A program made the position numbers and the translations under genes. Shown one piece after another: positions 1 to 10,658 of a stretch of DNA of 64,000 bases (position 1 is its first letter; every line of letters begins with the position of its first letter). This stretch comes from Atriophallophorus winterbourni (lineage: Eukaryota > Platyhelminthes > Trematoda > Plagiorchiida > Microphallidae), in the NCBI GenBank assembly GCA_013407085.1, contig JACCGJ010004930.1:1-64000 (forward strand), read 5' to 3'. The notes below the pieces were generated by a model. The model had not been told where the DNA came from. It did not search any database and saw only the letters and a program-made list of their open reading frames with translations.

Positions 1-56
1 AAAGCCGCTTCACCTCCCGGGTCTCTGCTATCTCAGCGTAGATTCCTCACGAGGAG

Positions 57-2211
57 TTACTGAGCTGAAAGAGTAGGCGAATCGCGCAGGATAGCGAGAA
101 GTTCACCATTCAATATGCGTTTAAACTGCTCTTCGGTGACTGCCCCAATTGCATCAGCGAAGAGTGCATTACAAATATTGACCACTCTGGTCGACAGAGT
201 AAACGATGGCTTCAGGTGTTCCGTTCGGCGCTTCTGCAACTTCAGCGAATGACCTCTAGTTCTGGAGTCCGTGGATACCGAAAAGAATTGTTGAAGTTCC
301 GTTCCGTAATATCCAATCAGGATTCTCCGCGTGACGAGTAAATCATATCGCATTCTTCGATATTCCAGTGGGAAAAGTTTGAGTTCCCGCAATCGGTCTT
401 CATAGGGAATACGAAACATACCCCTCACGCACTTGGTAGCCCTCCTTTGGACTTTCTCCAGACGATCCCTCTCGCCTTTGGTTAACGCATAGTTCACGGG
501 AAGCCCAAATTCTAATATTGGTCTGACGTGAGAGCTATACAGAACTTGAAAAACTTCGGGATTTATCTATAAGAAGGATCGTCTCAATGCCCACCACATG
601 CTGCTGGCAGAACCGACCTTTCTGGCAGTATCCTCCGCAGTTTTGAAGGATGAAGTTACCATCAACCCCAAATCTCGCTCTACATCAACTATCGTGACAC
701 CATGGCCCTCCAACTGATATGCATGTCGCATGTTGTTGCTCCCGATATGCATGATAGCACAGTTCTTTTCATTAATCGGGAGCATCCATCTGTCAGTACA
801 ACTCCGAAGTGCATTCAAATCATCTTGCAAGTGGGAAGCGTCAGCGGCCGTCGTGACAGAAGCCCACACCTTCAGATCATCTGCAAATAAGAGACAACCA
901 CTGTTCAGAATACCGGGAAGGTCACTCACATAGAGTTTGAACAAGGTTGGCCCCAGAACGGATCCTTGTGGTACACCAGAAGTTGGGATAAAGGATGCAG
1001 ATCTGGCCCCCATTGACTTCAACGAGGCTTCGCCTTCCGATAAGAAAATCCTCAATCCAAGCAAGCAACGAAGCCTCTATACCAGACATTCTTAGTTTCC
1101 AAATAAGCCTCTGATGTGGAACACGGTCGAATGCTTTACTGAAGTCGATGAAGACTACATCAACTGGCAAACCAGCGTCAAGGCTTCTGCACCAATGTTC
1201 TCGGGCGGTCAGTAGATTGGAGATACATGAGCGACCTTTCGTGAAGCCGTGTTGGGCATTCGAGCATTGTTGGGTCTCGCGCAAATACTGTTCTATCTTA
1301 TCCTTTACAATCCGTTCCAGCAATTTGCCTACGACAGACGTAAGTGTAACAGGACGGTAATTTACAGGGTCTGATAAACTCCCACCTTTGAACATCGGCT
1401 TTACTATACCCATTTTCCAATCCTCTGGTAGACGTCCCGAATCGATTGAAATTTGGAATAAAGCGGCTAAAGGTGAACTGATGATCCTTGATAAAGGTTT
1501 TAATATGGCAGGGTGAATACCATCAGGACCTGGAGATGTCTGAACCTTTAGATGTTCGATGAGGATTCGCACCATGTCAGCCGTGATCTCAAAATTGGCC
1601 ATTACTTCCCTCGGCGATATTTGTTTGCAGGATATGGTAGGCTCTATTGCGTAAACTGATTGGTATTGCGATGCAAACACCTCAGCTTTCCCAGTGTCAG
1701 TCTCTATAACCTCTCGTTCCAAATGTTTGAGAGAAGGTACGGGGTTCAATGATTTGACCCGTCGCCGAAAGTACGCAAATAATCGCTTAGGATTATATTT
1801 TGAAGAATTTGCTAATTGAAGCTCGAATCGACTTCTTTTATCCTTCTTCAATTTTGAGCAAAGATTCCGTACAGCCCGATATTCTTCGTAATGGGCGTCC
1901 GATCGGCTCGTTCTGAATTTAATCCAAAGACGCTTTCTTTGCCGCAGGCAGGTACGAATTTCTCTATCAAACCAAGGAGGGCCACGGGAGCCGGGACGAT
2001 CTCTGGTTAATGGAGCAACATCCTCTAAGCAACGGATATTATTCAGGAACCATTTCCAACAGTCATCAATAGTGGAATCAACGGGTAACGTCCAGTCAAT
2101 TGAGGCTGCTTGTTCAACCAACAATTTCAAGTCCATGTTCCAGAAGTTTCTCCGTGGAAGCCGCGACGGCTGGGCCGGTTTACCCGAGTCCATTTGAAGC
2201 GAATAGCACAA
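57..2211 (-). pseudogene. CR1-A ORF2 reverse transcriptase and C-terminal domain, frameshifted
   Basis: Reverse transcriptase in three pieces. 2211-922 carries the linker and RT motifs up to SPGPDGIHPAIL, NYRPVTLTSV, HGFTKGRSC, VFIDFSKAFD and the following helix. 1064-567 carries GVPQGSVLGP and the catalytic box FADD. 497-57 carries the C-terminal segment LEKVQRRATKCVRGM. The same domains run uninterrupted apart from single stops in CR1-B at 33462-35129, which shows where the breaks lie: about 1000-1064 and about 500-567. Non-functional as it stands. Confidence 0.82.
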
Positions 2212-2856
2212 TGGTCGCTTGTATCGATGGGTTGTTCTACGGATAAGTCAACAACATCTGACTCTCTGGGTGACAAAACCAGATCAAGAGTAGACGGAGT
2301 CTGGTTATGTCCATAGCGAGTAGGAACGAGAACGTGCTGTACGAGGTTCAAATCCAGAATCAGATTTAGAAACTCCCGTTGGTACTCATCCCCATTTGTA
2401 ACGAGGTCCAACCAGGTGATGTCCGGAGCATTCAGGTCACCGAGTATCATACAATCGTTCCTCGTCCCATGGCGGCGGAGCTGGTCAAATAATGCCATGA
2501 TACGGGCGCAGGGTGAACGGTAGATGACACCGATCATTGCTGATCCATTACTGGACTTGATCTGACACCAAATGCTTTCAGCAAAACCATCATCATCTCG
2601 AAAACTATCAACAACCTCCACGGATAAATGTTCTTTGACGTATATCGCCACCCCACCACCATGTCGAGATTCAATTCGATCACTTCTGAGTAGGCGGTAA
2701 TTCGGAATGAATAGCTCTGCATCAGTAATGTCGAGTGTCAGCCAGGTTTCCGTTATTCCAACGATATCTGGCTGTAGTGCCAAGACATGATGGCTTACTT
2801 CGTCAAATTTGTTCCTCAAACTCCGCGCGTTGAAACAGAGCACTTCGAAATACTTT
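2127..2856 (-). pseudogene. CR1-A ORF2 endonuclease domain
   Basis: APE-type endonuclease that would nick target DNA for target-primed reverse transcription. Visible motifs: FNARSLRNK (catalytic Asn), GITETWL (Glu), YRSP, GDLNAPDITW (Asp/Asn), STLDLVLS and a terminal SDH. There is no ATG between the ORF1 stop and the FNARS motif; the frame opens at the TTA overlapping the ORF1 stop. The frame ends at 2127 but the natural continuation (GKPAQPSRLPRRNF) lies in another frame from about 2190, so a frameshift separates endonuclease from RT. Confidence 0.8.
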
Positions 2857-3952
2857 AATGGAGAGCAGTTGGATGCTCGATCAGTATGGGCCTGCAGCGA
2901 ACTTTGGATGGCCTCTTTACTACGCGAAAATCCACAATACGAAGGTCCTTCTCACCCTCCGATAATCTTTTCTTAAGCTCCATCGTAGCAGTCTTCATCT
3001 TGATTCTATCGTCAGGCGACAAATCTCGTAATATTTTATACGGTAGACCCTTCAGTCGATGAACGCGCTTTAGGATCTTTTGGGCCTGATCGTCGGAAGC
3101 CAGTACTGTTTTCAGAACCCTGGGCTTTTCACACTCCAGATTTCTGCGTCCAAGTCGGAACGCTGATACAATTGTGATACCAGCCTCCCCTTGGTCAACC
3201 ATTTTCCCGAAAACTGATTGAAGAAACTGGCTATCCTGTTCAATTCTGGCAGCAGATGTTTCTCCATCTGGTTCCGGTGCATTCACAATAATGAGGCAGC
3301 ATTTGCGTGCGTCTGGTGAACTGTCAGCTTTACTGCTCGGAAGTGAGATCTTACTCTCCTTCACCACATTCCTAGAAAACTGTTGTGGTAATCGGCATTC
3401 CAATTTGTCGACTCTGTTCGAAATATTGGACCAGGTTGCAGTATCGGCATCTGTATTTATGGCGGCTACAGAGGCATATGTGGCGTTAGCATTTGGGTCT
3501 AATTCATTAGACGTGACCACATGTTCCGCAATATCTGAAGAGACAGATTCCACTTGCACGTTCGATGGCAGTGCAACAATCTTATTTCTTCTAGTTTTCG
3601 ATCGGCGTCCGGATGACACAGCTTTGCTCTTTTTCGGTGTGCTACCGAGTGGACGCGTTTTGCTATCAGCCGGAACACTTGTGCCTTGTACATCATTAAC
3701 CAGCATGGAGCCACTCACAGGTAGATCTTCCTTATTTGGTAAATGAGAGGACTGCAAGGCTTCCAGACGAGGGATGCACGCTTCACAGATAAAATGAAGG
3801 TACGGCTCATGGTAGGTCCTCAACGCCTGATAAGTGGTATCCTCCATTTTACAGCATCGAGTGTGAATCCAGCAGCTGCATATTGAACATTGCATGGCTT
3901 TGGATGAGGAAATAACTTTCTTGGCGCACTTGAGGCACGGCGAAGAAGTCAT
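2855..3952 (-). CDS. CR1-A ORF1 protein with PHD-like zinc finger
   Basis: An intact 365-residue ORF with an ATG start. The N-terminus has C6-x2-C9, C22-x2-C25, H30-x2-C33 and C56-x2-C59, a C4HC3 PHD-like pattern. The middle is Ser/Thr/Lys-rich with a basic KKSKAVSSGRRSKTRR tract, probably a nucleic-acid-binding or nuclear-targeting segment. The last ~130 residues resemble the RRM-like/CTD part of LINE ORF1 proteins (SAFRLGRR, PRVLKTVLAS, ILKRVHRLKG). By family analogy it binds element RNA in an RNP with ORF2. The stop overlaps the start of the ORF2 frame by a TTA/TAA overlap in -1 phase. Protein function is inferred from family and position. Confidence 0.8.
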   Translation of the reverse strand: MTSSPCLKCAKKVISSSKAMQCSICSCWIHTRCCKMEDTTYQALRTYHEPYLHFICEACIPRLEALQSSHLPNKEDLPVSGSMLVNDVQGTSVPADSKTRPLGSTPKKSKAVSSGRRSKTRRNKIVALPSNVQVESVSSDIAEHVVTSNELDPNANATYASVAAINTDADTATWSNISNRVDKLECRLPQQFSRNVVKESKISLPSSKADSSPDARKCCLIIVNAPEPDGETSAARIEQDSQFLQSVFGKMVDQGEAGITIVSAFRLGRRNLECEKPRVLKTVLASDDQAQKILKRVHRLKGLPYKILRDLSPDDRIKMKTATMELKKRLSEGEKDLRIVDFRVVKRPSKVRCRPILIEHPTALH

Positions 3953-3970
3953 TGTAACGTAGCCTGCAGA

Positions 3971-4074
3971 AAATCGTTAATGGAGCAGCAGATTGCGAAA
4001 ACAATTTACCAGGTTTCACGGGGAATACTTCTCAGTAAATCCCCAGACACGTATATAGTTTCTAATAAAAATTT
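3971..4074. other. Short stretch upstream of CR1-A ORF1, no gene seen
   Basis: Probably 5' UTR of CR1-A, then the boundary with the family-L fragment. No further signal recognised. Confidence 0.4.
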
Positions 4075-4606
4075 CAATTGAATCAGAGAAGGAATCTGAT
4101 TCGATATTCAGCCACAAGACTTGTAATGAAAGATACTTGGAACCTCAGAAATTCACTCCACGCGCGACTTTGAAATTCAAGTTCGAACCAAAATGTGTTC
4201 ACCAGCCGGATTTTCGTTATCTGCAGGAGAATGAATTGAATACGGACCAAATCTCGGGCGGATAGGTTTCGAGCCAATTACATTGATGGTTCGTTATTCG
4301 AAGATACTGGAATATAATGAAAGATTTTCTCTTCACCACCACGGTGAGAGGTCATCAAAGTGAAATAGTACATCATTTAAGAAATAAGAATGTACATTTA
4401 AAAAAACATAATGTTTTATTACTTTTTATATACGTTTTTTTCATTTTTTGGTAGATTTTTTTTAATATTTTGCACTTTACGATAAAAAAATGAGACATTT
4501 CTATGCCTTGTGAGAAATAAAAGACAGTTATATACATAATGGTGTATAGAAAATGTTATCGAAGGCAATGCTAAGATTAATTTGTGTAAAAGCATTTCTA
4601 GAGTCC

Positions 4607-4850
4607 GGTAACCTGACACTTGAATGGCCAGTTATCGAGCGAATACTATCTGACCTCATGATATACTAATATATGCAGATATATAAGCAGATAACGGTTA
4701 AGGATATGGTTATGTGGTAAAAATGTTGTTAAAACGCACGGTTACGATGAAGATGTGTAACAAGATATTTAAGGGTCAGGTAACCTGACACTTGAGTGGC
4801 CAGTTATTTAGAGAATACCATAAGACATCATGTTATAAAAATGTGTGGCG
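4607..4850 (-). repeat. ~172-bp tandem repeat in family-L 3' UTR (2 copies)
   Basis: GGTAACCTGACACTTG recurs at 4607 and 4779, each followed by a GGCCAGTTAT-type block and a run ending near AGAATAC. The same block is present twice at 45155/45327, three times at about 63171/63341/63510 and once, degenerate, near 58190. Confidence 0.8.
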
Positions 4851-4862
4851 AAAGATGTGGAA

Positions 4863-5336
4863 TTAGAAACCTGGAATCCCATGAGAGAATAGATTATCTA
4901 GAGAAGAGTTTATCTTAAGAATTTGGGATAGTGAGTGAACGGTAAGAGTTTCTATAAGCGTTTTAAATTTTCCTGTAGATGTGCATATACGGAAGTGAAG
5001 AGGAAGAGAATTCCAAAGTTGTGTATATCTAATTAAAAATAAGCTACGTCTAACTTTAGCGCGAGAGAAAGGGATATTCAATAGCCGTGTTCGATTAAGC
5101 AGATCATATTGAATATAATCGCGAAAGCGCATGCCAGACTGAAGCTTAACTCGCTGTTGAGTAATGATTCGGATGAAAAGAAGCAGATTCAGACGAATTC
5201 TGCGTAGCCATAGTGGTTCGACACTCAGCAAATTACACCTTTCATGATAAGGCAGAGGGTTAGAATAACCCAAAGTTATTTTGGTGAAATTACGTTGAAG
5301 TCTCTCTAAGAGAAAAGAATCATGCCTCCCCATGTG
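4863..5336 (-). pseudogene. Family-L ORF2 C-terminal domain fragment
   Basis: Open for about 158 codons and reading GRHDSFLLERLQRNFTKITL, PYHERCNLLSVEPLWLRRIR, LIRYTQLWNSLPLHFR. This is the post-RT C-terminal segment found at the end of CR1-like ORF2; compare LEKVQKLATRMI and IVNAWNSLPAEL in CR1-B. It has no own start: it is the 3' end of a truncated ORF2. Related segments lie at 45411-45905, 11722-12133 and 24659-25070. Confidence 0.75.
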
Positions 5337-6735
5337 GTTGGTTTCGACCACTCAACCGTTATTCGAGCACCTGATGCGCTTCAAGTATGCTGTAGTCAAT
5401 TAGCAAGGTTAATTCTCTCCCCACATTCTCTGAAAAATTCAGATCTCTCAAATGTGCATACCTCGCGCTGATCATATTTGGGGAATTAAGCACTGTTTTG
5501 GGTAACTTGCAAACCGTGTAATCTTCGGTGATACGAAACATTTCATTCTAGTCTACCAGTTGCACATCGAAACTTTAAAACAAGCTCTTTAAGTTTCGAT
5601 GTAGAGCAAATGTTGTTATCGACACATCAACTGGCGCACAAGGCATACAAAATGTCTCAACAAAGCTCTGCGAGATCAAAGTTGTATCATAGCCATTATC
5701 AAGTAAAGCCACGACTGAAACATGTCCAACTGTCGTGTCAAAGTTCACTGTCAGGTAGCCTAAGCTTCATGCTGTAATTAGAGCAGTAGCACTGCAGCTT
5801 ATACTTATCAGTTGCTCATTAGGACAATCATAATGCAGCGAAGAATGGTGTCGTCCACTACAACATATACAGGGACAAGAATTCGTACCCTAGCAATCGA
5901 ATGCCCTGTGAAAGCGGCATGAGCAAACGTAACATATTTGATGCTGCTTAGCCATACTTCATCTGGCTTTTACATCAGCCTCCTGATAAACAGGACAATC
6001 TTCTATCTTATGAGGTCCTATACATTGAAAGCATTGAACCAGCATTGTCCTCGGTTGTCTTGTGGTCATTAACACCCTCCTTTTTCCTGGCATTCTTGGT
6101 TTCTCCGATGGCTTCGAAAAGACAGATTTTCTGTCTATTATCATGTCAAATCTACTCCTTGTAATTCTTGCTCTCTGAGATACAAACTCGGTCAGACTGG
6201 CAAAATCAACTTCTGACCCGTCATCAAAAATGGTATCCGCTGCGTCAACCCACTGCTGTTGTAACGCAACAGGAAAAACTTTCACTAAACTTTAAAAGTT
6301 GTGACTGAATTCAAATCACTTCATTCGCTTGAATGTGATTTGGCAATTTTCTATTTTCATTACCAAATCAGACAAACCATCGAAGTTTCGGAAATTCTTG
6401 TTGCTTTATCGAGCAACTCCTCTAATGTTGACCTCACAACTACATGTTGTAGACTTAACAAACTTTCAAAATCATCTTTTTCCGCGTAAAACCTTCAGTG
6501 GGTTGTAGCATAACACATGTATCAATTGCTTTTCGAGCCTTGCCCCGACAATAATACATCAAACACAACAGTCGCTGGCCTCGATCCATAAGCCTAGACT
6601 CCACTTAACATTCAAACTGTTTCAGGAACTTCCAATACTCTATTGGATTACAGTCGAAGTAGGATAATTCTTCTTTAGGCAATCCGGTACTCATGTTCAT
6701 CGCTGGTTTCAAATAGCATGCCGCCGAGTCGAACC
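5337..6735 (-). pseudogene. BEL/Pao gag-protease remnant
   Basis: Minus-strand BEL/Pao-type sequence with several stops and frameshifts. From the 5' side: [19 protein letters not shown] and a YYCRG block (DUF1759-like Gag), then CFQCIGPHKIEDC and, after a stop, CYVCSCRFHRAFDC (two zinc-knuckle-like boxes), then HHSSLHYDC, then a protease-like VVALLDNGYDTTLIS (DNG in the active-site position), and at 5359-5541 an LLIDYSILEAHQVLE segment typical of the BEL protease/RT junction. It is cut by the family-L insertion at about 5336. The Gag is joined to gypsy sequence at about 6735. Confidence 0.72.
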
Positions 6736-6995
6736 GGCACCAGATATCTGTCGGGGACCGTTCGATTGTTAAGAGCACGATAGTCGCCACATGGCCTTCA
6801 GTCATCTGATGTCTTCTCGGGAACCAAATGAATTGGTGACGACCAGGAGCTGGGAGAGGGACGGATTATCCCGAGCTCTAGCATGTGATCAAATTCGGCT
6901 CTTGCGATTTTGAGTTCGGACGGGTGAAGTCGCCCAGGTCTGAAGGAGACTGGTGGTCCGCTAGTGACAGTGTGATTTTTCACGGAGTGTGTCAC
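6736..6995 (-). pseudogene. Gypsy (CsRn1-type) reverse transcriptase N-terminal fragment
   Basis: Short piece of Ty3/gypsy [26 protein letters not shown], then [14 protein letters not shown] after an in-frame stop, ending at RYLVP. The sequence then leaves gypsy homology before the palm motifs, so no YxDD box is present. The same truncation and join to BEL sequence occur at about 10790 and 23730. Confidence 0.72.
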
Positions 6996-7133
6996 TTTGT
7001 CTGTCGGTCTGACGGATGGAAATTCCTGCAGTATAGCACTAAAAGTCGAAGTTTCTGGAGTGACAGCTTTGGTGACGGAGGGAATGGATTAAGTAGTGAT
7101 ACCTGACACCTGTAAAGAGGTTGTCGTATCTAC

Positions 7134-8040
7134 CTATCTCCGCTGTTTTACTTCGACAGTTAAACCGAAGTGAGATAGAAAGTCGATGCCGATTATTGGG
7201 CAATTAACCTCTGCGATGAGAAACACCCAGGGAAATCTCAGTCTTAGTCCTAATTTGAGGGTTAGCAGACGTTGACCGTAAGTGTTGATACGAGTGCCAT
7301 TTGCCGCTTGAAGAGTATAGGACGACGGTTTGGAGGTGCTGGATGCTGGAGGTATGACGCTAATTTCAGCGCCAGTATTGACTAGAAAACGCAGACCACC
7401 CGATTTGTCTGTAACATAGAATAGGCGATTCGGGTTTGGTAGGCCGGGAACAGTAGTCGCCGTAACTGATTGACCCTTGATTTTGACAGTTTTTGAACAC
7501 GGGAGGATGCATTTTGAGGCTATATACCCATATCTCTTGTGGTACCAACATACGCGCTCAGGGGTTTTCGATGGTCGAGATTTAGATTTTGAGCGAGGTG
7601 GGTTGGGAGATTTTGACAAAAGTGATTTCGCCGCAAGAGTTAGTTCAGCAACTTGTTCTTTTAATGCCGAACATGGAGAAGGCGAATTGATGTGTGCGGA
7701 ATCAACCGTAATTTGGTCGCCTTCTTTTGCTTCGAGCATTTTGTCAGCCGCTTGTGCTCGTTCGTCTAATGATACGTAAGTAATCAAACCAACAAGCAAT
7801 AGGCCAATGTCAGTTGGGAGGTTTTTAAACCGCAACTGTGTTAAAATGCTCTCCTCAATCCTTTTGTCTCCAAGTAGCTCTTTCATCTGGCGAAGAAGCT
7901 GAAATGGCTTTTCATCACCAAGAGCCATTTTGGAAAAGAGGACGTCGAGCTTCTGTTGCTCAGAAAAACCAATTCGGTCTGTTAGTGTGGATTTGAGCGT
8001 TTCTTATGGCTTGACTTCAGGCATAGCATGATTATGATCA
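7134..8040 (-). pseudogene. Gypsy CsRn1-type Gag-protease with altered active site
   Basis: Open from 7928 to 7134 (264 codons). The Gag part contains LLRQMKELLGDK and ends in CWYHKRYGYIASKCILPC, a C-x2-H-x9-C-x3-C box diagnostic of the CsRn1 clade (CHCC instead of the usual CCHC). It runs in frame into an aspartic protease: LRFLVNTGAEISVIPP, AANGTRINTYGQRLL, CPIIGIDFLSHFGL. The catalytic DTG reads NTG here, whereas the related copies at 11197 and 24134 keep DTG. Gag sequence continues to about 8074 across a stop, where the RTE LINE begins. Confidence 0.8.
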
Positions 8041-8074
8041 CTGACTTGTTCAGCTAAGTCGAGAGGGAGCAGGG

Positions 8075-8092
8075 TCATCATCATCATCATCA
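8075..8092 (-). repeat. (TGA)n tail of RTE LINE
   Basis: Six TCA trinucleotides on the plus strand, i.e. TGA repeats at the 3' end of the minus-strand RTE. Short tandem tails instead of poly(A) are usual for RTE elements. A similar CATGATGATGA tail ends the RTE fragment at 48231-48252. Confidence 0.75.
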
Positions 8093-8379
8093 AAGACAGC
8101 ATTAGACCGGTAGCACGTGCCGAATGCTTAACTGCCATACAACCATGAAAAAGTAAAATACTAAAATATGGGTAACGGAGGGACTAGAATAGCTACGGCT
8201 TCTATAGAAGAGTAAGCACAAACAAACCGGGAAGAGGTGCCTACACCTCGAATGGAACATGCATTCAAACAAGTTTCGTGAACGAGTAGAGCAACATCAG
8301 CACGACAGCTTCCTCGCGGCTTTCACTGTCATGCATCAAAACAAGCTTTTCTCGTCACTCCGCTTGACAACATACAAGG

Positions 8380-10658
8380 TTATGCAAACACTCCAAGAAG
8401 ATGCTTAGTGTAAGACCGCCATTGAACACGGTTTCGGGACATATCTGGAAGCGTAACTAACCATTGCGATATATGATCGCGGGGACACGAGCCTGGAAGA
8501 CGCGCTGCGCCTACTTTGGAAAGGTTACTAGTGAGAATTTTTAGCTGCCTATGACATGTGACGGTTTGGCCACCCCGAAATTTACGCCAATCAGGATTTG
8601 GCGTCACAAAAAAATCTGTTTTGGAAGTCGGTCGTCCGGCATCCGTTAAACGTAACCCAACCAGCGTAACCTATGCAGGTTGATCTGCTTCTCTATATCG
8701 ACATTACTATCGAGCAACTTAATTCGGAGAGCATCGGTGCGCATACGATTGTAACAGCTAACTCCTAGAATGCTGCGGAGACACCGGTTGTCAAATACTT
8801 GGGACGCTGAATGTGTTCTTTACGTAAGGTCCAGGTTTCGCACCCATACAGTAACACAGCCCGCACTGTCGCTTCATAGACTCTACCCTTGAATAGCAGA
8901 GACAGTCCTTTCTGACGCCAGAGGTGACCTAGGTTGCGGGATGCTACGGTCGCTTTAGAAATGCGTGCCGAGTCCTCGTTATCTAACGATGCAGAATTAT
9001 TGATACAACTACCGAGATACGTAAAACGATCCACAATTTAAAGCGCCTGATTGTCAAGTAATAAAGCGTTGTTCAATAAGTCGATGTCATGCAGAAAAAC
9101 ACTGCACTTAGAGGGCGCAAAACGCATTCAAAATGCGGGCACAATACTAGATAGCTTGTTCAGTATCGCCTGTGCATATGTGTATGAGTCGAAGAGCAGA
9201 ACTATGTCATCAGCATAATCCAAGTCGAGAAGCTTGACGCCTGGCATTATGTGAACTCCGAAAGCTGGGGCACCTTCGTTGCATAATTCCATAATTGCAT
9301 CAATTACAAAATTGAACAAAAACGGAGAAATCGGTCATCCTTGTCGGACGCAACTTGTGGTGTGGAATTTGGGTGATAGTTCATTGTAAACTTTAACGCA
9401 TCCGGATGTATGAGCATGAAGTGCGCGTAGTATGTTGACATACATATGCGGAACGCCTTTGCACAACAAGGTCTTAAACAGGACATTTCGATCGACTGAA
9501 TCAAATGCTCCTTTGAAGTCTAAAAAGATGGCTATTGTCGGCTGTCGATAGGTGTGCCGCAGTTCTAATATCCGTCGAAGAGTAAAAAATGTGGTCGACA
9601 CAGCCTCTGCCAGGCCGGAAGCCAGCTTGCTGCTCACGGATCTGTGATTTCCTATGCGATGTTAATCTTCGAAGACATATGGACGCTAATAATCTCGTAA
9701 TGATGGGAGTGAGACTTATCCCACGGTGATTAGAGCATGAGCTTCGCACACCTTTTTTAAATATAGGTATGATAACTGATTCGCCCCAACTCGGAGGGAT
9801 GGATTCTGACATCCACACTTCACGGAGGAGATCTCCTAATGTGCTGATTAGGACTTGGCCACCTTCTTTGAACAAAACAGGCGGTATGTCATCGGGGCCA
9901 GCAGCTTTGAATCGTTTCATGGATTCGATACATGCTTTAATTTCTAAATCATTAGGGGGATCTACGCTAACAGGCCAAAGATCACACTGCCTCAAGTGAG
10001 GGAATGATTCTGTTGCAGGCGACCAGCTGAATTGTTCTTCAAAATGCTTGGCCCAGCTTGACAGGCGGCGATTCTTATTAGTGATAAGTGTACCGTCTAA
10101 TTCCGCTATAGTCTCACTCACTCCTTGTTTCGTAGGCCCAGTCGATTGAATAAGTTGAAAGAGTTTTCGCACGTTACCCGCATTATTTGCTATTTCCATT
10201 TCTTCGACCTTATTTAGACACCACCTTTCTCTGTCTAGTCTTAAGCTCCGTTTAAGTTCATTCCTCACGCGTCTACGCTCTGTATTGTGTCCAGGACCAT
10301 GAGGTATTTCGCGTCGCTGGTGAAGAATTTCTATAGAGCGCTGTGAAATCCAGTGGGACTTTTGGGTTGGTTGTGCAGTCTCACAGGCTGTTATTGCGGC
10401 GGCTCGCATAATCCCTGCTATTTTGTTCCACCTTTCATCGGTAGTTGCATACTGGGCAACTGGGAGTAAGTTACTCAAGGTGGTCCTATAAATGTCTTGA
10501 ACTGCAGGCTGAAAGAATTTTTCGACAGCAATGCGTTTCCCATTCGAGGGCTTCGCACCGGAGAACATTAACGAGAACCTACATCGCACAAGAGCATGAT
10601 CTGAATCTACGCAGGTATTCCAAAAAGAGCGGCAGTCCTCAATGCAACCTCTCCAGCG
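8380..10658 (-). pseudogene. RTE ORF: endonuclease end, RT and C-terminus, frameshifted
   Basis: 10658-9501 holds the endonuclease end and RT N-terminus: SDHALV, AAGPDDIPPVLF, VIIPIFKKG, CSNHRGISLTPI, QAGFRPGRGC. 9637-9335 continues with IFLDFKGAFDSVDR. 9319-9128 has LLDLDYADDIVLL with the catalytic YADD. 9034-8765 has FTYLGSCI and VRAVLLYGCETWTL. 8607-8380 holds the C-terminus LPGSCPRDHISQWLVTL and NRVQWRS. The frame changes between these blocks mean no full ORF survives. Motif order and the YADD box support RTE rather than CR1. Confidence 0.8.

Larger units (their letters stand above)
1..3970 (-). mobile_element. CR1-clade LINE 'CR1-A', 3' end beyond window
   Basis: Non-LTR retrotransposon on the minus strand. 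In order it shows ORF1 (PHD-like finger protein), an APE-type endonuclease, a reverse transcriptase and a C-terminal domain; the 3' UTR and tail run off the window start. ORF1 is open but ORF2 is split over several frames, so this copy is not competent by itself. The layout (PHD-like ORF1, APE endonuclease, FADD-type RT, no RNase H) is that of CR1-like elements such as the schistosome SR1/pido group; the clade call is by motif, not by phylogeny. Confidence 0.85.
4075..5336 (-). mobile_element. Family-L CR1-like LINE fragment (C-terminus + 3' UTR)
   Basis: Minus-strand 3' portion of a LINE family ('L') seen at least six times in this window (also near 11.7, 24.7, 36/45, 57-61 and 62-63.7 kb). 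It holds the C-terminal coding segment at 4863-5336 and a ~0.8-kb AT-rich 3' UTR. Homology to the other copies stops at about 5336, where BEL coding sequence starts, so this is a 5'-truncated insertion into the BEL remnant. The 3' boundary near 4075 is uncertain. Confidence 0.72.
8075..10658 (-). mobile_element. RTE-clade LINE, 5'-truncated
   Basis: Minus-strand RTE-like LINE (SR2/SjR2 type). The 5' end is truncated inside the endonuclease (only WRGCIEDCR and SDHALVRCRF remain) at 10658, where it abuts gypsy/BEL sequence. The 3' end carries a (TGA)n-type tail at 8075-8092, abutting gypsy Gag sequence. The first duplication breakpoint at 9602 falls within it. Confidence 0.8.

Noticed and set aside
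702..933. Plus-strand ORFs overlapping the CR1-A RT, and similar opposite-strand ORFs throughout the LINE and gypsy coding regions
   Set aside because: They are antisense shadows of recognisable RT, endonuclease, Gag or integrase frames and have no motifs.
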